Source of the DNA: Anaerolineales bacterium UBA5797
Lineage (GTDB): Bacteria; Chloroflexota; Anaerolineae; Anaerolineales; Villigracilaceae
NCBI GenBank assembly: GCA_002418205.1
Contig: DIDP01000041.1
Span: forward strand, 1 to 45,725
Direction of reading: 5' to 3'
Length of the DNA stretch: 45,725 nt
Shown: in pieces, positions 23,024-31,757 of the stretch
Numbering within the stretch: position 1 is the first letter of the stretch
Layout of the letters: each line of letters opens with the position of its first letter
Made by a program: the position numbers and the translations under genes
The notes under the pieces: generated by a model
Told to the model about the DNA's origin: nothing
Seen by the model: the letters and a program-made list of their open reading frames with translations, nothing else
Database searches by the model: none

Positions 23024-24364
23024 ATGACACCTTCGCGCCGAATCGGCTTCATATCCACGCGTTTTGCAGGCACCGACGGGGTTTCGCTCGAAACATCCAA
23101 ATGGGCAGCCGTGCTCGAGCGGCTGGGGCACGAATGTTTTTACTTCTGCGGTCAATGCGACCGACCTGATGGGATCAGCTACGTCGTCCCCGAAGCCTTT
23201 TACCGTCATCCCGACATCAACGCGATCAACAACGAGGCATATCAGAGCACGTGGGGCACATTGCACGAGGGTCGCAGGAAACATCCCGAGATCGAAGAAC
23301 TCCACAAGGATTTCTTTTCCGTTTACATCCGCCCTTCGCACGTCACCCAGCGCATCCATGAACTGCGCGATTACTTCAAGGAGGAACTCTACAAATTCGC
23401 GCACAGGTTCAAACTGGAGGCGCTCATCATCGAGAACGCCAGCACCATCCCGCTGAACATCCCGCTCGGGCTTGCCATCACGGAATTCATCGCCGAAACG
23501 GGTTACCCCGTCATCGCCCACCATCATGATTTCCATTGGGAGCGTCAGCGCTTCATGAACAACAGCGTGCGCGATTACCTCGCCTCCGCCTTCCCGCCCA
23601 ACCTGCCATCCATCCGGCACGTGGTCATCAACTCCATCCAGGAGCAGCAGCTCGCCTCGCGAACGGGGATCGCGGCGATGGTCATCCCCAACGTGATGGA
23701 CTTCGACTCTCCCCCTCCGCCTCTGGACGACTATGCAAGCACGGCTCGCGCGGACCTCGGGGTTGGTCCTGACCAATATCTCATTCTCCAGCCGACGCGC
23801 ATCATCCAGCGCAAGGGCATCGAGCATGCCATCGAGCTGACGCGGCGTCTGGGCCTGCCCGCGGAACTGGTCATCTCGCACGCGGCTGGCGACGAAGGCA
23901 CGGACTACGAGAAGCGCGTCCGTGAGTTCGCCGCGTTCCTGAATGTAAAGGTCAACTTTGAGTCCGCAATCGTCGGCGACGCGCGAGGCGTCACGCCTGA
24001 GGGCAGGAAGATCTACACACTGGAGGATGTCTATCCACAAGCGGACCTGGTCACATATCCATCCGCCATCGAGGGATTCGGCAACGCCTTCCTCGAAGCG
24101 ATCTACTACAAGTGTCCCATCGTGGTGAACAACTATTCCATATACGAAGCGGACATCAAGCCGAAGGGCTTCAAGGTGGTCGAGTTCGACGGCTACATCA
24201 GCGAACGGACTCTGGAGGAAACGCGTTACGTTCTGAAGCATCCTGATGTCAGTGCCGAGGAGGCGGAACACAACTTCAAACTGGCGCAACGCTATTATTC
24301 CTATACCATGCTCGAGAAACGATTGCATCTCCTGCTGGCAAACTGCTTCGGAGAGAACGTATGA
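23024..24364 (+). CDS. Glycosyltransferase family 4-like protein
   Basis: This 446-residue GT-B protein has a GFISTRFAGTDGVSLE N-terminal nucleotide-fold loop, a middle QPTRIIQRKGIEHAIEL segment and a C-terminal E-x7-E site (SAIEGFGNAFLEAIYYKC). It is the first of four genes linked by four-base ATGA overlaps ending in the glucosylglycerate genes. GAGGAGAG lies before the ATG. It may add mannose or glucose to glucosylglycerate, as known for mannosylglucosylglycerate pathways, but the acceptor is not shown by sequence. Confidence 0.85.
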   Translation: MTPSRRIGFISTRFAGTDGVSLETSKWAAVLERLGHECFYFCGQCDRPDGISYVVPEAFYRHPDINAINNEAYQSTWGTLHEGRRKHPEIEELHKDFFSVYIRPSHVTQRIHELRDYFKEELYKFAHRFKLEALIIENASTIPLNIPLGLAITEFIAETGYPVIAHHHDFHWERQRFMNNSVRDYLASAFPPNLPSIRHVVINSIQEQQLASRTGIAAMVIPNVMDFDSPPPPLDDYASTARADLGVGPDQYLILQPTRIIQRKGIEHAIELTRRLGLPAELVISHAAGDEGTDYEKRVREFAAFLNVKVNFESAIVGDARGVTPEGRKIYTLEDVYPQADLVTYPSAIEGFGNAFLEAIYYKCPIVVNNYSIYEADIKPKGFKVVEFDGYISERTLEETRYVLKHPDVSAEEAEHNFKLAQRYYSYTMLEKRLHLLLANCFGENV

Positions 24365-25587
24365 AGATCGCGTTGCTGCATTATTCCTCGCCGCCCATCG
24401 TGGGAGGCGTGGAAAGCGTGCTGGCACATCACGCGCGCCTGATGACAAACGCCGGGCACGAGGTGACCATCCTTGCCGGGCGCGGCGAAACTTTCGATGA
24501 GCGGATAAAGGTGTGCATTTTGCCGCGGCTGGACTCACGCCACCCCGATGTGATGGAGGTCAAGGATTTTCTGGATGCCGGGAAACACACGCCCGCGTTC
24601 GAAATGCTGCGGGAACGGATCCGAAAGGAGTTGCTTGAGGAATTAAAGGACTGCGATGTGCTGATCGCACACAACGTTGCCTCGCTGCACAAGAATCTGG
24701 CGCTGACTGCCGTCCTGCACGAGGAATATGTCAAGCCCGGTTTCCCTCATCTGATCCTGTGGCATCACGATCTGGCGTGGACAACGCCCCGCTACCGCGC
24801 GGAACTGCATGACGGCCACCCCTGGGATCTGCTGCGCACAAATTGGGATGGTGTGACACAGGTCGTCGTTTCGGAACTGCGACGGGCGGAATTGGCAGAG
24901 TTGATGTCCATCGCCAGCGAATCCATCCAGGTCATTCCAAACGGTGTGGATATCGACGCGTTCTTCAAGTTCGAGGCAAAGACCATCGAACTGATCGAGC
25001 AGTTGAATTTATTGAACGCCGACCCGTTATTTTTACTGCCCGTCCGCCTGACGCCGCGTAAGAACATCGAACTGGCGCTGCGGGTGATGGCTGAACTGCG
25101 AAAAGAGTATCCCAAAGCCATGCTGCTCGTCACGGGACCCGAGGGTCCGCACAATCCGAACAACAAGGCGTACAAACGGAAACTATTATCCCTGCGCGAT
25201 GAGTTGAACCTGCGAGGCGCCTTCCACTTTCTGGCGGAGGTGACGAGCGAGTTCATGCCGGATGAGGTGATCGCGGATTTCTATCGCATCGCGGACGCGC
25301 TGTTGTTCCCCAGCCGCGAGGAGGGGTTTGGCATCCCGATCATCGAAGCGGCGTTCAGCAGGGTGCCGGTCTTCTGCGCGGACATCCCGGTGCTGCGGGA
25401 ACTGGGGGGCGAGGATGTGACATATTTCGATCCGGACGCGAATCCGCTTGAGGTGGCGAGGCAGGTGCGGGTGCGGATGGAGGCGGAGTCCACGTCACGC
25501 TGGGGGCGGCGCGCGAAGCACGGCTATGCATGGGAGCAGATCTATTCCCTGCATATTGCTCCATTGTTGGGAAAGGCAGGAAGATGA
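24361..25587 (+). CDS. Glycosyltransferase family 4 protein
   Basis: This 408-residue GT-B enzyme has LHYSSPPIVGGVESVLAHHA at the N-terminus (acceptor loop), VIPNGVDIDAF, PVRLTPRKNIELALRVMAEL and the sugar-nucleotide Glu motif SREEGFGIPIIEAAF. Its start overlaps the stop of the previous glycosyltransferase (ATGA), and its own stop overlaps the next start. The function within the operon is probably a second sugar transfer on the same solute or a related glycoside. Confidence 0.87.
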   Translation: MKIALLHYSSPPIVGGVESVLAHHARLMTNAGHEVTILAGRGETFDERIKVCILPRLDSRHPDVMEVKDFLDAGKHTPAFEMLRERIRKELLEELKDCDVLIAHNVASLHKNLALTAVLHEEYVKPGFPHLILWHHDLAWTTPRYRAELHDGHPWDLLRTNWDGVTQVVVSELRRAELAELMSIASESIQVIPNGVDIDAFFKFEAKTIELIEQLNLLNADPLFLLPVRLTPRKNIELALRVMAELRKEYPKAMLLVTGPEGPHNPNNKAYKRKLLSLRDELNLRGAFHFLAEVTSEFMPDEVIADFYRIADALLFPSREEGFGIPIIEAAFSRVPVFCADIPVLRELGGEDVTYFDPDANPLEVARQVRVRMEAESTSRWGRRAKHGYAWEQIYSLHIAPLLGKAGR

Positions 25588-27368
25588 GGAAAAAGTTTAG
25601 TTCCATAAAATCTGCGCTGGTTCCCATCGGGCTTGGTTCCGATGGAGAACAGGCGCTTGCCCTGGCGCATCTTATCGCCGAGGAGGTTGTGCTCGTGGGT
25701 GTTGTGCCGATCCCGGAAGGGGAATCGGTCAGCGCGGGAGCGCGGGCTGCCAGGGAGATGCGAAAACGGCTGATCGGTTTGAGCAACACGCACATTCGGT
25801 TCGAGTCCACCGTGATCGTCTCCGATAAGCCATGGGACGATCTCAGAAATGTCATTCACGATGAGGCGCCTGATATTGTGATCCTGGAATGGAAGGATGG
25901 GAATACCCTTTGGGGGGAATCCATCTCAAGGATCCTGATGAACCCCATCTGCAACCTTGCCATCATTCGCGGAAAATTATCGGCTGCGCCCGAGCGCACA
26001 CTGGTTGCGGTGCGCGGCGGACCGTATGCGGAGCTGGCTCTGCAACTCGGGATCTGCCTGCGGTCCGGTCGACTTGATCTGCTGCACATCGCGATCAAGG
26101 GCGCGGAAACCGATGCTCCCTTCAAGGGCGTCGGGCATATCGTCAAACAGATCCCCGAGGTCAATCTGCGTTCCGTCACATCGGAGGATGTCTCGCGCAC
26201 CATTTTCGAAGAATCGATGAAGTACGACGCGGTCGTATTGGGCGCGACCGCGAGCCGGGCAACCGGCGCGTCACTGATCGGTCCCGTTGCTGAGAAATTG
26301 CTCTCGGACTCATCCAGGACAACGATCATCGTAAAGTCAAAACGACCGATGTCCGAGACCATGCTGGATGAAAGCGCCGGCGCGCAGGCGATCTCGGTCC
26401 TGGTGGATAAGTGGTTCGCCGAGAACACCTTCCATGCGAATGAGTTTTCCAACCTTAAGGACCTCATGGCGTTGAAGGAAAAACAGGGATCAACGATTTC
26501 CCTCGCACTGCCCGCCTTGAACGAGGAGGAAACCGTCGGCAAGGTGATCGGCACCATCAAGAAGGTGCTGATGGAGGATGTTCCCCTGCTGGATGAGATC
26601 GTCCTGATGGACTCGAATTCCACAGACCACACACGTGAGATCGCGAGAGAGCTTGGCATCCCGGTGTATATCCATCAACACATCCTGCCAGACATGGAAC
26701 CAAGGCCTGGCAAGGGTGAAGCCTTATGGAAAAGCCTGCTGGTAACAAAAGGCGACATCATCGCCTGGATCGATACCGATATCGTCAACATCCACCCGCG
26801 GTTCGTGTATGGGATCATCGGTCCGCTTTTGCTGAACCGCAACATCCAGTTCGTCAAGGGGTTTTATCGCCGTCCGCTCAGGGTGGGTGACAAAATACAG
26901 GCAGGCGGCGGCGGACGCGTCACCGAACTCACCGCCCGCCCGTTGCTGAATCTCTTCTACCCAGAACTCTCCGGCGTGGTCCAGCCGCTTTCAGGCGAAT
27001 ATGCAGGGCGGCGCGAATCTCTGGAGAAAGCCGCCTTCTTCTCCGGTTACGGCGTGGAAACCGGCCTGCTCATCGACGTGTTCGAGCAGTTCGGTCTGGG
27101 AGCCATCGCCCAGGTGGACCTTCAGGAACGCATCCATCACAACCAGGAACTGGAAGCACTGGGCAAAATGTCCTTTGCCATCATCCAGACCGTGCTCCGC
27201 AAACTGGAGTCGCGCTTCGAGCGTTCGATCATCGAAGACATCAACAAGACCATGAAACTGATCAAGTATGCCAGGGGCGGCTATTACCTCGAAGTGGAGG
27301 AGGTTGCCGAACGCGAGCGCCCGCCCATGGTCACCCTCCCAGCCTACCAGGAGCGCAACAAGCAATGA
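25584..27368 (+). CDS. gpgS: USP-like domains fused to glucosyl-3-phosphoglycerate synthase
   Basis: This encodes 594 residues. The start is the ATG overlapping the upstream stop, preceded by AGGAAG. Residues 1-290 look like two tandem universal-stress-protein-type domains (ALVPIGLGSDGEQAL; DAVVLGATASRATGASLIG). Residues about 300-594 are a GT81-type GT-A transferase: ISLALPALNEEETVGKVIG, LMDSNSTDHT, the metal-binding DTD of AWIDTDIVN, and GYGVETGLLIDVFEQFG. It transfers glucose from an NDP-glucose to 3-phosphoglycerate. The N-terminal USP fusion is unusual and may couple synthesis to stress or ATP level. Confidence 0.88.
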   Translation: MRKKFSSIKSALVPIGLGSDGEQALALAHLIAEEVVLVGVVPIPEGESVSAGARAAREMRKRLIGLSNTHIRFESTVIVSDKPWDDLRNVIHDEAPDIVILEWKDGNTLWGESISRILMNPICNLAIIRGKLSAAPERTLVAVRGGPYAELALQLGICLRSGRLDLLHIAIKGAETDAPFKGVGHIVKQIPEVNLRSVTSEDVSRTIFEESMKYDAVVLGATASRATGASLIGPVAEKLLSDSSRTTIIVKSKRPMSETMLDESAGAQAISVLVDKWFAENTFHANEFSNLKDLMALKEKQGSTISLALPALNEEETVGKVIGTIKKVLMEDVPLLDEIVLMDSNSTDHTREIARELGIPVYIHQHILPDMEPRPGKGEALWKSLLVTKGDIIAWIDTDIVNIHPRFVYGIIGPLLLNRNIQFVKGFYRRPLRVGDKIQAGGGGRVTELTARPLLNLFYPELSGVVQPLSGEYAGRRESLEKAAFFSGYGVETGLLIDVFEQFGLGAIAQVDLQERIHHNQELEALGKMSFAIIQTVLRKLESRFERSIIEDINKTMKLIKYARGGYYLEVEEVAERERPPMVTLPAYQERNKQ

Positions 27369-27952
27369 CCCGTCTCTGCCTCGTCCGCCACGGACAAACC
27401 GACTGGAATCTCGAAGGGAGGTATCAAGGGCAGAGCGATGTGCCGCTCAATGAGAACGGACTTGCACAGGCGAGGCAGCTCGCGGAACAATTGAACGGGC
27501 AACATTTCGATGCGATCTATTCGAGCGACCTCCGGCGCGCGCGCCAAACCGCGGAGCCCATGGCGAAGATGCTTGGCATGACGGTCAACATCGAACCGCG
27601 GCTGCGCGAGATCAACCAGGGCGAATGGGAGGGCGTGCTGGTGGAGGATATCAAAGCACGTTACGCAAAATTATGGTCACAGCGCACGGTCGACCCGGCA
27701 AGCGTCCGCCCGCCGGGAGGGGAAACGGTCGGCGAGGTGGCGGCGCGGGTGTACGCGGCGCTGGATGAGATCGCCCGCCTCTTCCCAGCCGGGGATGTGC
27801 TCGTCGTTTCACACGGACTTTCCATTGCAACAGCGATCTGTCGTTTGAACAAAATTCCCATTGGACAGGCTTACACGGTCATCCCGGAAAATGTCAAACC
27901 GGTGTGGATGGATTGGCAGGCGGATCAACGCATCGGACTCCCGAAGGCCTGA
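27365..27952 (+). CDS. gpgP: Histidine phosphatase, probable glucosyl-3-phosphoglycerate phosphatase
   Basis: This 195-residue protein of the phosphoglycerate-mutase-like superfamily has LVRHGQTDWN at residues 5-14 (catalytic His) and the second His in VVSHGLSIA. ATGA overlap with gpgS makes co-translation likely. By context it removes phosphate from glucosyl-3-phosphoglycerate to yield glucosylglycerate. The superfamily also includes cofactor-dependent mutases and alpha-ribazole phosphatases, so the exact substrate rests on the neighbour. Confidence 0.8.
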   Translation: MTRLCLVRHGQTDWNLEGRYQGQSDVPLNENGLAQARQLAEQLNGQHFDAIYSSDLRRARQTAEPMAKMLGMTVNIEPRLREINQGEWEGVLVEDIKARYAKLWSQRTVDPASVRPPGGETVGEVAARVYAALDEIARLFPAGDVLVVSHGLSIATAICRLNKIPIGQAYTVIPENVKPVWMDWQADQRIGLPKA

Positions 27953-28097
27953 TCCCGTTTACGAACCGACACCGCGCTGGAAACCATCAGCGGACGACAA
28001 GCCGGTGAAACGGAGGCAGGCTGGAGGTCCGGTATGAGGCGAAGCGAATCTGCAAATCCAATTCTAATGAAACGAGTCCAATGGGGCTTTTGGAGGG

Positions 28098-28103
28098 TAT
28101 AAT
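28098..28103 (+). promoter_or_regulatory. -10 element upstream of truncated haemoglobin
   Basis: TATAAT lies 35 bases before the ATG. No good -35 is visible. Confidence 0.45.
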
Positions 28104-28137
28104 TTTTTCGGACCAAAGGACAGAGGAGAGGCAGATC

Positions 28138-28500
28138 ATGAGACAAACGATATTCGAGCGCTATGGCGGGTTTGCAAAGGTAAGCAAGGTCGTAATGAGT
28201 TTCTACGACAAGATCCTGAGTTCATCGCTGCTTTCACCATACTTCGCAAAGATCGATATGAAACGCCTGATCGACCATCAGACCAAATTCATTTCGAGTT
28301 TGATGGGCGGACCGGCAAGTTATACCAACGAGCATCTGGAACGCGTCCACGCGCATCTCGGCATCACAGAGGCTGCATTCAAAGAGTCAGTGACATTAAT
28401 GAAGGAGACTCTCGAAGACCACGATTTTCTGGACGAGGACATCCAGAGCGTGGGCGACTCGATGAACAGTACCAAAAACTATATTGTGGCAAAGAAATAA
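28138..28500 (+). CDS. Truncated haemoglobin, group I
   Basis: This 120-residue protein shows the group I (trHbN-like) pattern: TIFERYGGFAKVSKVV at the N-terminus, FYDKIL with the B10 Tyr, FAKIDMKRLIDHQTKF, and the proximal His in ERVHAHLGI. It binds O2 or NO. The chosen ATG has GGAGAGGC upstream. The next gene, a nucleotide cyclase, starts one base after its stop, so the pair is one operon and the globin may report gas levels to the cyclase or protect it. Confidence 0.9.
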   Translation: MRQTIFERYGGFAKVSKVVMSFYDKILSSSLLSPYFAKIDMKRLIDHQTKFISSLMGGPASYTNEHLERVHAHLGITEAAFKESVTLMKETLEDHDFLDEDIQSVGDSMNSTKNYIVAKK

Positions 28501-28501
28501 C

Positions 28502-29575
28502 ATGGCTGAAATAGAAAAAGCATCGATCATTGCTGACGTGGAAACCCTGCGCCGTATCGCCCAGACGCTGGGCGTCGGAATCGCCATCGTGGATCCCGAT
28601 ACGTGGGAGGTGATCTTCGAGAACGCATCCTTCTTCAATTGGTTTGCCCCGCCGGAGAACGCCGATGCCCCGCTGACGCAGCGCATGCCGGGCTTGAAAG
28701 TGGACCGCGCCAGGGCACGGCTCAAGGAGGGTCGTGTTTACGTCTGTGAGACCGAGACGAGCTACGGCGGACGGAAAACTCCCCTGGCGGTCGAGTTGAA
28801 ACCATTGCCCGACCATCCATCGGGAGCGGTGGTCGTGGAATGTCATGACATCTCGAAGCAGAAACAGGCGGAATACCTGCTCGAGTCGTATTCCAAAATG
28901 GCGGAGAAGAACGCCAAGGATCTGGAACGGGAAAAGGAACGCGCCGAGCGCCTGCTCCTGAACATCATGCCCAAGGCTGTGTTCGAGGAGATGAAGGATT
29001 ACGGCACGGTCACGCCGCAGTTGTTCGAGCATGCCTCCATTCTGATGATCGATTTTGTGGGTCATACCGAAATGGAAATCGCGCGCGACCCGGCGGCGCT
29101 GGTCACCGAACTCAATGACATGTTCACCGTCTTCGACCGCATCACGGACATGTTCAACTGCGAACGCATCCGCACGATGGGAGACGGGTATCTGGCGGTC
29201 TCCGGCTTGCCGGAACCGACACCCGATCATGCACATAACATGGCACGGGTCGCTTTGCGCATGCTGCGATATATCGAGAAACGCAATACCGCCCACGCCG
29301 AGGCATGGCATTGCCGCATTGGGATCAATTCAGGTCCTGTGATCGGGTCGCTGGTGGGTGTGCAGAAGTACGTGTACGATATTTTTGGCCCCGGCATCAA
29401 CATGGCATCGCGCATGGAGACGCTTTCCGAGCCGATGAAGATCACGATCAGTGAAAGCACTTACCAGTTGATCAAGGACGACTTCCAATGTGAGGAGCGG
29501 GGGATATTTGAGGTAAAAGGTTTCGGGGAACAGAAGTTGTATTTCCTCGAGAGGGAACATCCGAAGGCAAGGTGA
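28502..29575 (+). CDS. PAS-domain class III nucleotide cyclase
   Basis: This 357-residue cytoplasmic protein has a PAS-like sensor domain (about residues 10-125), a coiled coil (130-160) and a class III cyclase domain (about 175-350). Catalytic residues: the first metal Asp in MIDFVGHTEM, the second in RTMGDGYLAV, the Asp in YDIFGPGINMASRME typical of ATP-using enzymes, and the transition-state Asn/Arg there. The usual purine-recognising Lys before TxGD is Arg, so substrate choice should be tested. A HNOBA-like LLNIMPKAVFEEM linker precedes the domain. It is cotranscribed with the globin. Confidence 0.88.
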   Translation: MAEIEKASIIADVETLRRIAQTLGVGIAIVDPDTWEVIFENASFFNWFAPPENADAPLTQRMPGLKVDRARARLKEGRVYVCETETSYGGRKTPLAVELKPLPDHPSGAVVVECHDISKQKQAEYLLESYSKMAEKNAKDLEREKERAERLLLNIMPKAVFEEMKDYGTVTPQLFEHASILMIDFVGHTEMEIARDPAALVTELNDMFTVFDRITDMFNCERIRTMGDGYLAVSGLPEPTPDHAHNMARVALRMLRYIEKRNTAHAEAWHCRIGINSGPVIGSLVGVQKYVYDIFGPGINMASRMETLSEPMKITISESTYQLIKDDFQCEERGIFEVKGFGEQKLYFLEREHPKAR

Positions 29576-29594
29576 TTGTCAAACAGGGGCAGGG

Positions 29595-31694
29595 TCATCC
29601 CGCCCCTAAACCGTAATTATTTTTTGAATTAATCCTCAGAACATTTCCCGCAATTTCAACAACATCACTTTCAAATCCAAAGAAACTCCAAAATGTAACT
29701 TGAGGCAAATCCGCTTCAAGCCTGACCGAGATGGCTGGTTCCTTGTGACCGTAATAACGTGATCGCCAGCCTCGAGTTGATTCGGGGTCCGCGCGGACGA
29801 GGGAGAATTTGCCTTCTCCTTTCATCAACCCAATCTGCATTTTATGTTTCATCACACCCAGAGAGAACACAACCGAATCCTCTTTTCCCTCAAAGGGGAA
29901 ATCATTGAGCAGCCAATGAAGCGCGTAATGATGCAGTTCATTGGCACTAAGATTATCAATCACCAGCCAGCGATCCCCCTCAAGGGACATGACCGTTCGT
30001 TTGTGTGATACAGGCTTGTATCCGTCATGTTCACCCTGCCAAAGATTTTTATCGTGCCGAAGAACTTTGCCTTTTGACCAATTCGTCCACGTGAAGCGAC
30101 TAAGCATGGTCATTTGATCTTTGTTATCCACGGTGACCGTGTTATGCACAGACGTATGCGCTAACCCATTGCGCCAATGTCCTTCACCGCTGTAGAGGTA
30201 TGTCCCTGCATCGATGGCGATGTTGTGACCGTGCATCCATAAGTCCACGTGGAGTTGATCGGCGTGGGAGGGACGGGAGGTGAAGTCCGTACAGCGGATG
30301 AAGGCGTGGGAGTCCGTGGAGCGGAGGAGGTAATTGCCGCCATAAGGGAAGGAAAGCTTTTCTGCCGCCTTTGTGGTCTCGATACGTGGCGCATTCTGCA
30401 CCACTACTCGACCAGCGGTTGCTCCGGTTAACCAGAAGACATCTTCATCCCATGGACCAGGCTCGAAGAGGGATTCGCCTTTGGTGATGTACCAGCCCAA
30501 TTGCAACAGAGGACGGTAATCGGTGAAGTCGCAGTTGTTGAGAGGCAGGACGAGGGCGCCGTCGTTGGATCCGTAGATGGGCATTTGTCCTGTTTTGGGA
30601 TCGATGAGGTGAGAGAGATACTCGATAGACTTAGCTACCGACTGTTTGAGTTCATTAGAAAGTGGAAAGTGGTTTGTCTCGCCAAGGCGAATGGCATACA
30701 AGTAAATATGAAGGATAAAGCGATGATAGTTGAGGGAGTACATGGAGTAACTGCCATCGGGGAAGATTTGATTCGTGGCTTCTTGTTCTAAAAGTTTTTT
30801 TCCGAGGGAGAGATATATTTCGGCGTGTTTAAGCTCGGGGAAGAGGAGTCCAACCATCCATAAGCCGAAGGCTTCGCTGATGGTGTGATTGCTTCTTGTG
30901 GAGATGGCATAGCCGATGTTCTTGTAGATACGTTCGGCTTGGGCAGCGATGTAGAGAGTAAATTGGGAAATTCGTAAATCGGTAGTTTGTGGAGAATGGA
31001 GGAAGGCATGGTAACCGAATGTCCATGCCATGAGGCGCATGGCGATCTCCTGTCCGTCCATCCAGTTGGGGCCTGTGTTGGGAAGGTTGTATTGCGTCCA
31101 ATCTTCGATGAGGGTCCAGAAGGCTTTGGGGTATTTTTCGTCCTGGGAGGCGGCGTAGGCACGGACGAGGGTGTAGACGAAGCCGAAGCGGTTGGGTTCC
31201 CAAACAAACTTAATATCAATATGTCGTTGCGAGGCACTTCGTGCCGAAGCAACCCCCTCGTTACTGGAGATTGCTTCGTCGGGCTTCGCCCTCCTCGCAA
31301 CGACATAGTCATGGGGAATTTGAGACCAATGTTTGGTCGATTCAAGTTCGATACCATTGACATGATCTTTACGCCAATTCGGAGGGAAGTCTGTTTGGAT
31401 GAATTGATGGGAGAAGTATTTGAGTTCGCCGTTGAGGATGCGGTCGGCTTCGGCGATGGCAACCTGTTTATCCCATGAAGCATTTTCTGGTAACTCGATG
31501 GGTATTGGAAACATGGGGCGAGAGGACCTCGCCCTTACATCGATCAAATTTTTACAATCACCCCACTCACCCATCGGCATTTGGAGGCGGATGAGTCCTG
31601 TGCGGAGGCGGAAGGCGTAGGCGAGGCGAAAGAGCGTCCAACGCGGACCAAGTTCTCGGTAGAGGGAGGCGAATGCTCGGAGTTTAGATAACAT
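29595..31694 (-). CDS. Heparinase II/III-like polysaccharide lyase with three in-frame repeat insertions
   Basis: This 699-residue protein has an alpha/alpha-toroid N-terminal half (WNRFGFV-type WEPNRFGFV, LNYHRFILHIYLYA) and a heparinase II/III C-terminal beta domain (SHADQLHVDLWMHG, DAGTYLYSGEG, HNTVTVD). Such proteins accompany surface polysaccharide clusters in many bacteria. The protein contains three stretches encoded by palindromic repeats: residues 52-60, 131-158 and 426-441. The frame is kept through all three, which fall at domain-peripheral positions (WSQIPH | DIKFVWEP around the second). No signal peptide is obvious. Confidence 0.85.
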   Translation of the reverse strand: MLSKLRAFASLYRELGPRWTLFRLAYAFRLRTGLIRLQMPMGEWGDCKNLIDVRARSSRPMFPIPIELPENASWDKQVAIAEADRILNGELKYFSHQFIQTDFPPNWRKDHVNGIELESTKHWSQIPHDYVVARRAKPDEAISSNEGVASARSASQRHIDIKFVWEPNRFGFVYTLVRAYAASQDEKYPKAFWTLIEDWTQYNLPNTGPNWMDGQEIAMRLMAWTFGYHAFLHSPQTTDLRISQFTLYIAAQAERIYKNIGYAISTRSNHTISEAFGLWMVGLLFPELKHAEIYLSLGKKLLEQEATNQIFPDGSYSMYSLNYHRFILHIYLYAIRLGETNHFPLSNELKQSVAKSIEYLSHLIDPKTGQMPIYGSNDGALVLPLNNCDFTDYRPLLQLGWYITKGESLFEPGPWDEDVFWLTGATAGRVVVQNAPRIETTKAAEKLSFPYGGNYLLRSTDSHAFIRCTDFTSRPSHADQLHVDLWMHGHNIAIDAGTYLYSGEGHWRNGLAHTSVHNTVTVDNKDQMTMLSRFTWTNWSKGKVLRHDKNLWQGEHDGYKPVSHKRTVMSLEGDRWLVIDNLSANELHHYALHWLLNDFPFEGKEDSVVFSLGVMKHKMQIGLMKGEGKFSLVRADPESTRGWRSRYYGHKEPAISVRLEADLPQVTFWSFFGFESDVVEIAGNVLRINSKNNYGLGAG
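30373..30418. repeat. Dispersed repeat R1, copy e, inside the heparinase-like gene
   Basis: GTGGTCTCGATACG, a GTGGCGCA/TGCACCAC hairpin with one mismatch, then CTACTCGACCAGCGG. On the coding strand it supplies residues about 426-441 (TAGRVVVQNAPRIETT). Confidence 0.82.
31222..31305. repeat. Dispersed repeat R2, copy a, inside the heparinase-like gene
   Basis: This is an 84-base element with inverted ends TGTCGTTGCGAGG / CCTCGCAACGACA, inner arms GAAGCAA and TTGCTTC, and two small hairpins (GGCAC-TTC-GTGCC, GGGC-TTC-GCCC). It is flanked by TA on both sides. Its length is 28 codons, so the frame of the gene is kept (residues about 131-158). Confidence 0.85.
31515..31538. repeat. Dispersed repeat R3, copy b, inside the heparinase-like gene
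   Basis: GGGCGAG/CTCGCCC around a five-base loop, with flanking TTAC as in the 28-bp palindrome after mvaA. It encodes DVRARSSRP near the N-terminus. Confidence 0.65.
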
Positions 31695-31757
31695 TATTTA
31701 ATCAGTTCAAACACGAAGGACACAAAGGTCACTAAGGAGGAAATCCAAAATATAGTT

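Noticed and set aside
22880..24538. Long minus-strand open frame (552 codons) opposite the first glycosyltransferase gene
   Set aside because: It mirrors the codon structure of the plus-strand glycosyltransferase genes, has no recognisable motif, and lacks a ribosome binding site. It is a shadow frame of high-GC coding DNA.
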